Of a stretch of DNA of 64,000 nt, positions 15,022 through 23,572 are shown piece by piece. Under the pieces are notes generated by a model. The model made no database searches. It was given only the letters and a program-made list of their open reading frames with translations, and had not been told where the DNA came from. The first letter of the stretch is position 1; the number at the start of each line of letters is the position of its first letter. Origin of the DNA: Pyruvatibacter sp. (GTDB lineage: Bacteria; Pseudomonadota; Alphaproteobacteria; CGMCC-115125); the NCBI RefSeq assembly GCF_040219635.1, contig NZ_JAVJSC010000009.1:550821-614820 (forward strand), written 5' to 3'. The translations under genes and the position numbers were made by a program.

Positions 15022-16940
15022 TATGAAGCAGCCTTTGTTTTGGCATAGCCGCGCGCTGTCACGGCCTGCGTGATTTCATCCAGAATTGCCGGGTCATCAA
15101 TGGTCGCGGGCATTCGCCACTCCTCAGCGTCGCATATTTTGCTCATGGTCCCGCGCAGGATTTTACCGGAGCGTGTTTTGGGCAACCGCTTGACCACAAT
15201 CACCGACTTGAATGCCGCCACAGGCCCTATCTCCTGCCGCACAAGAGCAACGCAGCCGCGCTCAATGTCAGCCGCATCGGTTTTGCACCCCGCCTTCAAC
15301 ACCACAAACCCCAAAGGCAACTGCCCCTTCAGGTCATCCGCGACACCAATGACAGCACATTCCGAAACATCAGGGTGCGCTGCCAGCACTTCCTCCATGC
15401 CACCGGTTGATAGCCTGTGGCCTGCCACGTTGATGATGTCATCGGTACGGGCCATGATGAACAGATAGCCGTCATCATCCGTGTACCCCGCATCAGCGGT
15501 TTTGTAATAGCCGGGAAACTCCTCCAGATACGCCGCACGAAAACGCTCGTCGTTCTGCCATAGCGTCGGCAGGCAGCCAGGCGGCAGCGGCAGTTTGATG
15601 GTGATCGCGCCCGTTGTGCCCGTCGGCACCTCGTGGCCCGCATCATCCAGCACCCGCACGTCATAGCCCGGCATTGCCACCGTGGGCGAGCCATGCTTGA
15701 CCGGCAACAGCCCCAGCCCGGCAGGGTTGGCGGCAATCGACCAGCCGGTTTCCGTCTGCCACCAGTGGTCGATCACCGGCACGCCGAGTTTCTGCTCGGC
15801 CCATTGCACCGTCGGCGGGTCAGCTCTCTCACCTGCCAGAAACAGCATCCTGAAGTTCGACAGGTCGTAGTCGGCAATCAGCGCGCCGTCAGGATCCTGC
15901 TGCTTGATGGCGCGGAAGGCTGTGGGCGCGGTAAACAGCGCCTTCACCTTGTGCTCGCTGATGACCCGCCAGAACGCGCCCGCGTCCGGCGTACCCACGG
16001 GCTTGCCTTCATACAAAACGCTTGTGCAGCCCGCCAGCAGCGGTCCGTACACAATGTAGGAGTGTCCCACGACCCAGCCCACATCAGACGCCGCCCAGAA
16101 CACATCCCCCGGCGACATGCCGTAAATCGCGCTCATGCTCCAGGTGAGCGCCACCATGTGCCCGCCATTGTCGCGCACCACACCCTTGGGCTGCCCGGTC
16201 GTGCCGGATGTATAAAGAATGTACAGCGGGTCTGTGGCTGCAACCGACACACAGCCAGCGCGTTTGCCCTGCGATTTTGCATCGGCCACCAGCGCTGCCC
16301 AGTCATGATCGCGCCCTGCAACAAGCGTCGCTTCTTCCATCGGCCGTTGCAGCACCAAACACGCGTCGGGCTTATGCACCGCCTGCTCGATAGCGCCGTC
16401 CACCAGTGGCTTGTAGGCCACCACCCGTCCCGGCTCGATTCCGCAAGATGCCAGCAGAATGACCTTGGGTTTGGCATCATCAATACGGGTGGCAAGTTCA
16501 TGGGCCGCAAACCCGCCGAACACCACCGAATGCACAGCACCAAGCCGCGCGCAGGCCAGCATGGCAATGGCGGCTTGCGGGATCATCGGCATATAGATGA
16601 TCGCCCGGTCGCCCGCCTCAAGCCCCATGTCAGCCAGCACCGCCGCCAGCGTCGCCACCTCATCCAGAAGCTGCGCATACGAATAGGTTTTTTGGGTGTC
16701 CGTGACCGGGCTGTCGTAGATCAGCGCCGCCTGTTCACCGCGCCCTGCCTCCACATGACGGTCCAGACAGTTATACGCCGTGTTGCATGTCGCGCCTGAA
16801 AACCAGATGCCGTTTGGCTGCTGCGACGTGTCCAGCACGCGCGTCCATGGCGCGTCCCACTCCAGCGCCCGCGCGGCTTTTTCCCAAAAGCCTTCAGGGT
16901 CGCGCTTCCAGTCGTCATAGGCTGCCGCGTAGTCACTCAT
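15021..16940 (-). CDS. prpE: propionyl-CoA synthetase-type acyl-CoA ligase (PrpE/ACSS3-like)
   Basis: A protein of 639 residues, the usual length. It activates propionate or other short-chain acids to acyl-CoA through an acyl-AMP. Landmarks: the N-terminal YDDWKRDPEGFWEKAARALEWDAPWTRVLD, the P-loop YILYTSGTTGQPKGVVRDNGG, the WWQTETGW core motif, the hinge ARTDDIINVAGHRLSTGGMEEV and the catalytic Lys in TRSGKILRG, which in this family is controlled by acetylation. The RDNGGH segment and the N-terminus point to PrpE rather than Acs. The ATG at 16940 was chosen over an upstream one because MSDYAAAYDDW is the family start. It is coupled to the SDR gene. Confidence 0.88.
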   Translation of the reverse strand: MSDYAAAYDDWKRDPEGFWEKAARALEWDAPWTRVLDTSQQPNGIWFSGATCNTAYNCLDRHVEAGRGEQAALIYDSPVTDTQKTYSYAQLLDEVATLAAVLADMGLEAGDRAIIYMPMIPQAAIAMLACARLGAVHSVVFGGFAAHELATRIDDAKPKVILLASCGIEPGRVVAYKPLVDGAIEQAVHKPDACLVLQRPMEEATLVAGRDHDWAALVADAKSQGKRAGCVSVAATDPLYILYTSGTTGQPKGVVRDNGGHMVALTWSMSAIYGMSPGDVFWAASDVGWVVGHSYIVYGPLLAGCTSVLYEGKPVGTPDAGAFWRVISEHKVKALFTAPTAFRAIKQQDPDGALIADYDLSNFRMLFLAGERADPPTVQWAEQKLGVPVIDHWWQTETGWSIAANPAGLGLLPVKHGSPTVAMPGYDVRVLDDAGHEVPTGTTGAITIKLPLPPGCLPTLWQNDERFRAAYLEEFPGYYKTADAGYTDDDGYLFIMARTDDIINVAGHRLSTGGMEEVLAAHPDVSECAVIGVADDLKGQLPLGFVVLKAGCKTDAADIERGCVALVRQEIGPVAAFKSVIVVKRLPKTRSGKILRGTMSKICDAEEWRMPATIDDPAILDEITQAVTARGYAKTKAAS

Positions 16941-17087
16941 GCCGTGTTCCGGTGTCCTGTCTGCCGCGCATCTTTTGCGCTTTGCGGGGGTTTGGCCTAT
17001 AGCGGCCTGCCAGTGCGAAAGCACAATGTCCCACCGTGCGGACATATCTTGCAAGCCTGCCTCATCACCCTGCCCGGAACACCCCAG

Positions 17088-17843
17088 ATGATTGAAGATC
17101 CCTGGTTTTATGCCGCTGCCATTCCCGCTGTGCTGATTGTCGGCATTTCCAAGGGTGGGTTCGCGGCGGGCTTTGGCATTCTGGGTGTACCGCTGATGGC
17201 GCTGGTCATCTCGCCGATTCAGGCGGCCGCCATTTTGCTGCCGATCCTGCTGGTCATGGACGTTGTGGGCCTGTGGGCCTACCGCCGCAACTTTGACCTG
17301 CCGAACCTCAAAATCCTGATCCCCGCCGCTGCAATCGGCATTTTCATAGGCTGGATGACCGCCTCAAGCGTGCGCGAGGACCATGTGGCGCTGATTGTCG
17401 GCCTCGTCGCCCTGGCCTTTGCCGCTGACTTCTGGACCGGGCAAAAACGCAAAGGCACACCGGAGCGCTCAGTCCGCAAGGGCGGCTTTTGGGGAGCCAT
17501 CGCAGGCTTCACCAGTTTTGTGGCGCACGCCGGCGGCCCGCCCTTTCAGGTGTACATGTTGCCCCAGCGCCTCGACAAAACGCTGTATGTAGGCACCAGC
17601 GTCGTCTTTTTCTGGGCGGTCAATCTCATCAAGGTGCCGCCCTACATCGCCCTTGGCCAGTTCGACACCACCAACCTGCTGACCGCACTCGTGCTCATGC
17701 CGTTGGCCCCCATCGGCATCTTGCTGGGCGTGCGCCTGCATCACCTCATCCCCGAAGAGCCGTTCTACAAGCTGTGCTATGTCGGCGTAACGCTGGTGGG
17801 CCTGAAACTAGTGTATGATGCTGCCGTCAGTCTGCTTGGCTAG
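17088..17843 (+). CDS. TauE/SafE-family membrane permease
   Basis: A protein of 251 residues with about eight membrane helices. It matches the TSUP/TauE-SafE family: the GISKGGFAAGFGILGVPLMAL repeat near residues 20-40 and its second-half counterpart GAIAGFTSFVAHAGGPPFQVYMLPQRL. Members export sulfite, sulfonates or organic acids. The ATG at 17088 was chosen because the helices begin directly after it. The 3' end overlaps the convergent marR gene by 17 bases. Nothing nearby identifies a sulfur substrate, so the specificity is open. Confidence 0.88.
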   Translation: MIEDPWFYAAAIPAVLIVGISKGGFAAGFGILGVPLMALVISPIQAAAILLPILLVMDVVGLWAYRRNFDLPNLKILIPAAAIGIFIGWMTASSVREDHVALIVGLVALAFAADFWTGQKRKGTPERSVRKGGFWGAIAGFTSFVAHAGGPPFQVYMLPQRLDKTLYVGTSVVFFWAVNLIKVPPYIALGQFDTTNLLTALVLMPLAPIGILLGVRLHHLIPEEPFYKLCYVGVTLVGLKLVYDAAVSLLG

Positions 17844-18330
17844 CTGCAATTCTGTCAGCCACGTCGCGGCTGTTGTCCAACTCGATGCGGACGGTCTGCA
17901 ATGCGGGAATAATGCTCGCCACATCAGCCAGATCCAGCCGCTCGGCAAAGTCTGTTAACAACGGGGCCAGCGCGGCAATAGACTGCTCGCGCGCATCGCG
18001 CCCTTGCTGTGTGATCGTGATCTGCTTTGATCGCCCGTCATTGGGGTCGCGCGCGACGGCAATCAACGCAGACTGCTCAAGACGCTTGAGCGTATTGGTC
18101 ATGGTCGCGCGGCTGACCTGAAACGCACTGGCCAGTTGTGCGGGTGTCCTGGGTCCGCCCAGCCGTACAAAATGATTGAGCACCGAGAATTGCGGCACGG
18201 TCAGCCCTTTGGGCAGCACACGCTCAAAAGCTGACCGCGCAAGCTGATCTATGATGCCAATCTCGTTGAAAAAAACAAACAGCGTCGGGTCGTTGAGCGA
18301 TTGCGCCGTGTCTGGCTGATCTGCATCCAT
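17827..18330 (-). CDS. MarR-family transcriptional regulator
   Basis: A protein of 167 residues with a winged helix (about 35-125): GLTVPQFSVLNHFVRL, GPRTPAQLASAFQVSRATMTNTLKRLEQSALI as the helix-turn-helix, and ARDPNDGRSKQITITQQG as the wing. Flanking helices would form the dimer interface. It lies 21 bases downstream of the Acg-type flavoprotein gene on the same strand, so the two probably form one operon. A near-perfect dyad just upstream of that operon (19511-19548) is the obvious operator, which would make it autoregulated. MarR proteins often respond to phenolics, oxidants or electrophiles; the ligand here is unknown. Confidence 0.92.
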   Translation of the reverse strand: MDADQPDTAQSLNDPTLFVFFNEIGIIDQLARSAFERVLPKGLTVPQFSVLNHFVRLGGPRTPAQLASAFQVSRATMTNTLKRLEQSALIAVARDPNDGRSKQITITQQGRDAREQSIAALAPLLTDFAERLDLADVASIIPALQTVRIELDNSRDVADRIAASQAD

Positions 18331-18351
18331 ACGCTCACCGGCCTTTCCGCC

Positions 18352-19497
18352 TCAGACAATTTTTGCCGTAATCGGCCACCGTGGACTTGGTGGCAAGTCA
18401 GGACCATACCCCACACGTGCCAGCATCTGCAGCCGGTTGTCTGCGTGACCAAGCACCTCATGCACTTCTGCATACAGCGCGTCCATCTCAACATATTCCT
18501 GCAATGCCTGGCTGAGCGGCTGCATCGCAATGCCAAGTTCGGTCGCTTTGAGATTCATGCGCAGCCAGTCGCGCCCGCTGGCCACCTGATCCAGCCGCGT
18601 GTTGCGCGCCGTGGCCAGATACACATATCCCATGGCTGAACTCATAAGCCCCCGATACATATCAAGGCCCTGGTCATAGGCTATGGAGGTCATGTCCGAC
18701 AGGGTTTCGCGCGTCATCACGCCTGCCAGCCCCAGCGTTTCCAGAAATGCCCCGCCCAGATCAATGCCGTCCGGGTTGGCTTCGATCTCTGCCTTGCCAA
18801 AGCGCATCACATCCACGCTTTCCATGTAGGTAGCCGGCGTTTCAACCTCAATGAGATGCGCCCGCCATGTGAGATCGCGTAGCGTTTCAATCATGGCATC
18901 ATCGCTGATGGCCCCGGTCAGCACATCGGCTCCGGCTACGCCTGCAATAGCCTGCATGTCGGCGGCAGCAACCGGCCGGGACGTATCATAAGGTTCTTTG
19001 TTGGAGCGCCGTGCCAACACCTGTGCAAACAGCGGTGAGGCAGCAACGCCTGCATCCTTCACCAGCGTCACCTGCGCAATAGGCCGACCGTCCAGCACAG
19101 GTTCAGGCTCACCCTGGGGAAACAGCGCAACGTCAGCGCGGTATCCATCGCTGGCAGCGGCCATTCGCATCAGTTCCAGAAAGCACCCCAGACCGATCAC
19201 GATCTGCCGGTTGAACGGATCGGTGGCGGGCAGCATCTGTTCAAGGTCGTATGACAATGTGAACGTGTCGTCGCCCTCAAGCGACACCAGCCAGGGCTGC
19301 TGGTTGTGGGGGTTGGGTGCCAGAATCGCGTAGGACAGTGCCCGCTTTCGGGCGTCGGAATAGCCATGACCGGCCTCATGCCAGGGTGCCAGCGCCTTTG
19401 TGGGGGTGCGGGTAACGGCAAAGCCCGTGGCCCCTGCCGCCAGAATGACAGCAGATGAGCCTGCGATTCGCAAAAACTGACGGCGTGATTTGGCCAT
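18352..19497 (-). CDS. Tat-exported Acg-family nitroreductase-like flavoprotein
   Basis: A protein of 381 residues. A twin-arginine signal (KSRRQFLRIAG, then a hydrophobic stretch to about residue 30) predicts export of a folded, cofactor-loaded enzyme. The body resembles the Acg/nitroreductase-like flavoproteins: SYAILAPNPHNQQPWLV near residue 55 is the FMN-binding stretch, RRSNKEPYDTSRPV and YVYLATARNTRLDQVASGRDWLRMNLKATELGIAMQPLSQAL are the later halves. Acg-like proteins bind FMN and may sequester it or reduce small molecules. An AGGGAGG ribosome-binding site precedes the ATG. It is first in a probable operon with marR and carries the palindromic operator. Confidence 0.85.
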   Translation of the reverse strand: MAKSRRQFLRIAGSSAVILAAGATGFAVTRTPTKALAPWHEAGHGYSDARKRALSYAILAPNPHNQQPWLVSLEGDDTFTLSYDLEQMLPATDPFNRQIVIGLGCFLELMRMAAASDGYRADVALFPQGEPEPVLDGRPIAQVTLVKDAGVAASPLFAQVLARRSNKEPYDTSRPVAAADMQAIAGVAGADVLTGAISDDAMIETLRDLTWRAHLIEVETPATYMESVDVMRFGKAEIEANPDGIDLGGAFLETLGLAGVMTRETLSDMTSIAYDQGLDMYRGLMSSAMGYVYLATARNTRLDQVASGRDWLRMNLKATELGIAMQPLSQALQEYVEMDALYAEVHEVLGHADNRLQMLARVGYGPDLPPSPRWPITAKIV

Positions 19498-19510
19498 GAG
19501 TGCCTCCCTC

Positions 19511-19548
19511 TAATTCGATATCGTATCATATAATATGATATCGAATTA
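19511..19548. promoter_or_regulatory. 38-base dyad-symmetric operator, probable MarR site, overlapping a promoter
   Basis: Perfect 12-base arms TAATTCGATATC (19511-19522) and GATATCGAATTA (19537-19548) flank a centre that is itself nearly symmetric (ATCAT/ATGAT). The dyad begins 14 bases upstream of the Acg-type gene. A minus-strand promoter fits inside it: -35 TTGATT at 19549-19554 and -10 TATGAT at 19525-19530, spacing 18. A protein bound here would cover the -10 region and start site. The AT-rich dyad stands out in this GC-rich DNA. Assignment to the MarR encoded in the same operon is inference. Confidence 0.8.
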
Positions 19549-19585
19549 AATCAAGGACGGCGGCACGTCGGCCCGACAATGCGAA

Positions 19586-19612
19586 AAGCGCCAGACGTTC
19601 TGTCTGGCGCTT
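19586..19612 (-). terminator. hairpin terminator after the DUF465 gene
   Basis: Perfect 11-base arms AAGCGCCAGAC / GTCTGGCGCTT with a five-base loop. On the minus strand it is followed by a short U-rich run. It lies 43 bases after the stop of the 60-residue DUF465 gene. Confidence 0.7.
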
Positions 19613-19654
19613 GGCATATTCGCAAAATGTCTGTGGACCTGACGCTAAGGCGCG

Positions 19655-19837
19655 TCAGGCGGCGTGTTCAAGCTCGCCGGAAATCCGCTCTATCTCCTCT
19701 TTCAGGCGCAATTTGCGCTTTTTGAGGTCGGAAATGGTCAGATCGTCGCTCGCGGGGCTGTGCATTTCCTGCTCGATCTGCTTTTCCAATAACCGGTGCC
19801 GCTCGTGAAGCTCAGTGAGGTGCATTGCCAGTGACAT
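19655..19837 (-). CDS. YdcH/DUF465-family small protein
   Basis: A protein of 60 residues. It matches the DUF465 (YdcH) family: HLTELHERHRLLEKQIEQEM followed by DLTISDLKKRKLRLKEEIERI, two helices of a coiled-coil hairpin. Function unknown; such proteins are abundant cytosolic mini-proteins. A second family member is encoded divergently 190 bases away. It ends ahead of a hairpin terminator. Confidence 0.85.
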   Translation of the reverse strand: MSLAMHLTELHERHRLLEKQIEQEMHSPASDDLTISDLKKRKLRLKEEIERISGELEHAA

Positions 19838-20027
19838 ATATCGGGCCTCCCATTTGCTGTCTTCGGGACCACCGAGTCTGACTGGGTTTTGCCGCGCTGT
19901 TAAGCAAAATCGTCATCGACCATCCGGCCCGTCACAACTGCTTGCAGCCCGCACCGCCTGCACGCTAGAAGGCAACGGCAGCGCACGGCCTTAAACGTTG
20001 GGCGCGGGAATCGAGTTTTGGGGCGGC

Positions 20028-20243
20028 ATGGACCAGTACGACGACGAGGAAACGGCCGCCATCCGCGCAAAGCTTGTGCAGCTACGCCAGCAACACCGCG
20101 ACATGGATGCCGCCATTGATGCACTGGAAGCAGCCAGCGCAGCGGACGCACTGCGCATCCGCCGTCTGAAAAAAATGAAGCTCGCCCTGCGCGACGAGAT
20201 CAGCTTTCTGCAAGACCAGTTGGTCCCCGACATTATCGCTTAA
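20028..20243 (+). CDS. DUF465-family small protein, second copy
   Basis: A protein of 71 residues from the ATG at 20028; an in-frame start at 19998 would add ten non-conserved residues. The pattern RAKLVQLRQQHRDMDAAIDAL followed by DALRIRRLKKMKLALRDEISFLQDQL is the DUF465 hairpin and is similar in layout to the neighbouring divergent copy. Function unknown. It ends 14 bases before the convergent diguanylate cyclase gene. Confidence 0.8.
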   Translation: MDQYDDEETAAIRAKLVQLRQQHRDMDAAIDALEAASAADALRIRRLKKMKLALRDEISFLQDQLVPDIIA

Positions 20244-20256
20244 CACGGCACGGGCC

Positions 20257-21066
20257 TTAGCCTTTGGGGGCGTCTTCGGTGCGGCGTCGTTTGGCGGCAT
20301 ACATAGCTTCGTCCGCGCGCGCCAACGCGGCTGCCGCATCCTCGCCCGCCTTGAACGCCACAGCGCCGGGCGACACGCTCACCGCAATGCGATGACCCAT
20401 GATTTCCAGCGGTTTGTCGGCAATCAGATGCATCAGACTTTCAGCCTTGTCGGTTGCATCGCGCTCCGTGGCCTGCGCCAGGATGACAGCAAACTCGTCA
20501 CCGCCCAACCGTCCTACAATGTCGGATTCGCGCACATGCTCCACCAGCGCTGACGCCACATATTCAAGCACAGCGTCGCCAGCGGCATGGCCGTATTTGT
20601 CATTCACCTGTTTGAAATTGTTGAGATCAATGAACACGAGGCTGGCAGGCTGGTTATAGCGCTGCGAAAACGAGATCATTCGGGAAAGTTCGCGCACGAA
20701 CGCCCGCCGGTTGAGCACCGGCACCAGCGAATCGGTGTCAGCCTCCTCCTGCACCGCATCCAGCCGACCCTTCATGGTGGTCAGCTCGCGGCGCAGTGCA
20801 TCCACTTCCGACATCAGGGTCATCAGTGCGTCACGCACTTTGGGCGTTAGTTCAGCCTCGGGAATGCCCATGATCGAGGCGGTATCGGAAATGTGCCGCG
20901 GCGCACTTGCTGCCCCGGCACCTGACGGGGCAGAAGATTTTGCCGCACCCGTTGTGCCCCGCACCGACGAGACGGCTCCGGGCCGCCGTGTTCCGTCAAC
21001 TTTCATGGGTGCTTCTGCCCTGCCGATACCTGCTGTGCCGGGTCTGGTTTCCTGAAACCAGCCCAT
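20257..21066 (-). CDS. GGDEF-domain diguanylate cyclase
   Basis: A protein of 269 residues. Residues about 1-100 are a soluble, partly low-complexity region with a helical stretch (VRDALMTLMSEVDALRRELTTMKGRLDAV) that could form a dimerising coiled coil. Residues about 105-262 are a GGDEF domain with an intact GRLGGDEFAVIL active site, so cyclic-di-GMP synthesis is expected. An RESD sequence five residues before GGDEF is a complete inhibitory site. There are no membrane helices and no recognisable sensor domain. Cyclic-di-GMP often controls large adhesins and type I secretion, and such a locus lies 33 kb away in this window; a link is speculation. Confidence 0.93.
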   Translation of the reverse strand: MGWFQETRPGTAGIGRAEAPMKVDGTRRPGAVSSVRGTTGAAKSSAPSGAGAASAPRHISDTASIMGIPEAELTPKVRDALMTLMSEVDALRRELTTMKGRLDAVQEEADTDSLVPVLNRRAFVRELSRMISFSQRYNQPASLVFIDLNNFKQVNDKYGHAAGDAVLEYVASALVEHVRESDIVGRLGGDEFAVILAQATERDATDKAESLMHLIADKPLEIMGHRIAVSVSPGAVAFKAGEDAAAALARADEAMYAAKRRRTEDAPKG

Positions 21067-21261
21067 TTACGCCCTTTTTTCGTATCTCATCAGCGTTAAC
21101 AATTCATTTAGGACATTTTCCTGCCTAACCCAATATGTGGCAGCACCGGGACATGTCTCCAATGCTTGCCAAGTGCCGGGCCGTGCCTATACTCCCCTGC
21201 TTTGCGCGCCGGGGGTTCGTTCAAAAGGACGTCCCGGCCTTGTTTTTTGAAAGCACCCGCT

Positions 21262-21759
21262 GTGAGCGCAAGCGACACGCCTCTTGTTGGCATTATCATG
21301 GGCAGCCGGTCTGACTGGCCGACCATGACACACACCGCGCAGGCGCTGGACGCGCTGGGCGTGCCGTACGAGGCAAAAGTCGTGTCTGCGCATCGCACCC
21401 CGCAGCGGCTTTATGACTATGCAACCTCCGCAAAATCACGCGGCCTGCGTGTTATCATTGCCGGTGCCGGCGGTGCGGCCCACCTGCCGGGCATGGCCGC
21501 CGCCATGACGCCGCTGCCGGTGCTGGGTGTGCCGGTGGAAAGTGCCGCTCTCAAGGGCCAGGATTCGCTGCTGTCCATCGTGCAGATGCCCGGCGGTGTG
21601 CCCGTGGGCACATTGGCCATCGGCAAGGCAGGCGCAAAAAACGCAGGCCTTCTGGCTGCTGCCATTCTGGCGACCACCGATGATGCTCTGGCCGCCCGGC
21701 TTGATGCCTACCGCGCGGCGCAGACATTGAGCGTTGACGAGACGCCGGAAGATGCCTGA
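21262..21759 (+). CDS. purE: N5-carboxyaminoimidazole ribonucleotide mutase
   Basis: A protein of 165 residues from a GTG at 21262 (GAAAG upstream); a longer in-frame start at 21166 would give a non-conserved extension. It converts N5-CAIR to CAIR in purine synthesis. The class I motifs are present: GIIMGSRSDWPTM near residue 10, VVSAHRTPQRLYDYA, and AGAGGAAHLPGMAAAMTPLPVLGVPV. It overlaps purK by eight bases, so the products, which catalyse consecutive steps, are made together. Confidence 0.95.
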   Translation: MSASDTPLVGIIMGSRSDWPTMTHTAQALDALGVPYEAKVVSAHRTPQRLYDYATSAKSRGLRVIIAGAGGAAHLPGMAAAMTPLPVLGVPVESAALKGQDSLLSIVQMPGGVPVGTLAIGKAGAKNAGLLAAAILATTDDALAARLDAYRAAQTLSVDETPEDA

Positions 21760-22834
21760 CACACCTCTTGCTCCCGGCAGCACGATCGGCATTTTGGGTG
21801 GAGGCCAGCTTGGTCGAATGCTCGCGATGGCAGCCGCCCGGCTTGGCCTGAAGACACACATCTATTGTCCGGATACAGATTGCACGGCAGCACAGGTTGC
21901 TGATGCTGCCACCTTTGCAGGCTACGAGGACGAAGACGCACTGGCCGCCTTTGCCGCCGCCGTGGATGTTGTGACGTATGAGTTTGAAAACGTGCCCATG
22001 GCAACCGCCACACTGCTTGCGCAGGATGTTCCCGTGCGCCCCGGAGCAAAAGCTCTTGGTGTGTCACAGGATCGCCTGACAGAAAAAAACTTCCTGCGCG
22101 GCCTTGGAATAGACACCGCGCCATTTGCCGACGTTGCAAACCTGCAAGACCTTGAACAGGCGATTGCCACCATCGGCTGCCCAGCCATTCTGAAAACCCG
22201 CCGCCTTGGCTATGACGGCAAGGGGCAGGCACGCATCAATGCGCCCGGCGACGCGCAGGCTGCATGGAACGCGGTCGCATCGCAGCCGAGCATCCTTGAA
22301 GGCTTTGTCGATTTCGAGGCTGAAATATCAGTCATTGTCGCACGCGCCACCGACGGCACGGTTGCTGCCTACGACCCGGCCCGCAACGCGCACGCCAATC
22401 ACATTCTGTCAGTTTCAGCCGTGCCATCAGGCTTCGCGGCGTCGGTTGAGGCGCGCGCCCGCGCCCTTGCCGAGCAAGTGGTGGCGGAACTCGACTATGT
22501 GGGCGTCATGGGCGTCGAGATGTTCGTGCGGCCGGGCAGCAATGACCTTGTGGTCAATGAGTTTGCCCCGCGCGTACACAACTCTGGTCACTGGACGATC
22601 GAAGCCTGTGTCATCAGCCAGTTTGAACAGCACATGCGCGCCGTCGCAGGCTGGCCGCTGGGTTCACCTCACCGTCACTCAGATGCCGAGATGACCAATC
22701 TCATCGGTGACGATGTGAATGATTGGCACCGGCTGGCGGCAATACCGGGAAACGGCCTGCACCTCTACGGCAAGGGCGACGCACGCCCCGGCCGCAAGAT
22801 GGGCCATGTCACCCGGCTGTCGCCGCGCAGGTGA
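21752..22834 (+). CDS. purK: 5-(carboxyamino)imidazole ribonucleotide synthase
   Basis: A protein of 360 residues of the ATP-grasp fold. It uses ATP and bicarbonate to carboxylate AIR to N5-CAIR, the substrate of PurE. The N-terminal GILGGGQLGRMLAMAAARLGL, the ATP-binding KTRRLGYDGKGQ and the metal-ligand segment NEFAPRVHNSGHWTIEAC are intact. The ATG at 21752 overlaps the purE stop. The stop region is duplicated: an 11-base unit containing TGACTAG occurs twice at 22832-22853. Confidence 0.95.
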   Translation: MPDTPLAPGSTIGILGGGQLGRMLAMAAARLGLKTHIYCPDTDCTAAQVADAATFAGYEDEDALAAFAAAVDVVTYEFENVPMATATLLAQDVPVRPGAKALGVSQDRLTEKNFLRGLGIDTAPFADVANLQDLEQAIATIGCPAILKTRRLGYDGKGQARINAPGDAQAAWNAVASQPSILEGFVDFEAEISVIVARATDGTVAAYDPARNAHANHILSVSAVPSGFAASVEARARALAEQVVAELDYVGVMGVEMFVRPGSNDLVVNEFAPRVHNSGHWTIEACVISQFEQHMRAVAGWPLGSPHRHSDAEMTNLIGDDVNDWHRLAAIPGNGLHLYGKGDARPGRKMGHVTRLSPRR

Positions 22835-22853
22835 CTAGCGCGTGACTAGCGCC
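22832..22853. repeat. tandem duplication of an 11-base unit across the purK and coq9 stop codons
   Basis: GTGACTAGCGC is repeated exactly twice (22832-22842 and 22843-22853), followed by related CTAGCGG and GTAGCGC copies. The first unit contains the purK stop and the second the coq9 stop on the other strand. It looks like a slippage duplication at a gene junction. Confidence 0.8.
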
Positions 22854-23559
22854 CTAGCGGGTAGCGCAGCCTTGATACCAGCCCCAGGGGTGAGGGGAGC
22901 GAAGATATGATTTTTTCAGCACGGCCTTTGACCTTCTCGATCTGCATTACATCGGCAATGCGGCGATCAAGAAACTCCCAGGTTTTTTCAAACCCCTCGG
23001 TGTCGTCGCCAAACCACACCGCAAGCGTGCTTGAATAGACGCCTGATAATATCAGCCGCTTGGTATAAAAATTATAATCCGTGGACGTATCACCTGCCGC
23101 GCGCCAGATGGCGTCCACCGTGCCATACAGTGCCCGCACACCTGCTGTGCCTGACGTGGGTAGCGCCAGATAAGCGGTTGCCCGGCGCAACGCCTCGCGA
23201 TTCTTTTCGTCAATCTCAAGGCGCGTGCGCACCGCAAATGTAATCCGCTCACGGACCTTCATTGCGTCAAGGTCTGAGCGTTTCAGCTTGCGCGCCATGC
23301 GCCCGTCGCCTTCGGCTGTAAAATACAGCACCAGGTCAGTGGTGCCGCCGGGGAACGCAAGCCGCGCAAGCCCTGCTTCAATGCCGGCCTTTTTTGCGGC
23401 GTTGCGCATACTCTTGCCGGTCCACCCGTCGAATGGCACGTCCGGCAGGGCTGCTGCCAGTATCTGCTTGCGGGTTTTTTCGTAGTGCTGATCAGCGGTC
23501 ATGGCCTTGCGTGCCTTTTGTTGCGCTGCGGAGGGTGTCCGCGCGGATTTCAGTGTCAT
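22846..23559 (-). CDS. COQ9-family ubiquinone biosynthesis protein
   Basis: A protein of 237 residues. The start at 23559 is set by a perfect AAGGAGG ribosome-binding site; upstream codons overlap def. The COQ9 family binds lipids and supports the Coq7-type hydroxylase in ubiquinone synthesis; bacterial members are confined mainly to alphaproteobacteria. The N-terminal TetR-like helical part (RKQILAAALPDVPFDGWTGKSMRNAAKKAGI) and the COQ9 core (ADGDGRMARKLK-like region, RITFAVRTRLEI, YTKRLILSGVYSSTLAVWFGD) are visible. It is 13 bases downstream of def. An aarF/UbiB-like kinase gene lies 5 kb away. Confidence 0.88.
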   Translation of the reverse strand: MTLKSARTPSAAQQKARKAMTADQHYEKTRKQILAAALPDVPFDGWTGKSMRNAAKKAGIEAGLARLAFPGGTTDLVLYFTAEGDGRMARKLKRSDLDAMKVRERITFAVRTRLEIDEKNREALRRATAYLALPTSGTAGVRALYGTVDAIWRAAGDTSTDYNFYTKRLILSGVYSSTLAVWFGDDTEGFEKTWEFLDRRIADVMQIEKVKGRAEKIISSLPSPLGLVSRLRYPLGR

Positions 23560-23572
23560 CTCTGCCGCCTCC

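Noticed and set aside
15633..16799. Long open frame opposite the propionyl-CoA synthetase gene
   Set aside because: Arg/His/Gln-rich antisense translation without recognisable domains; the ligase on the minus strand is intact.
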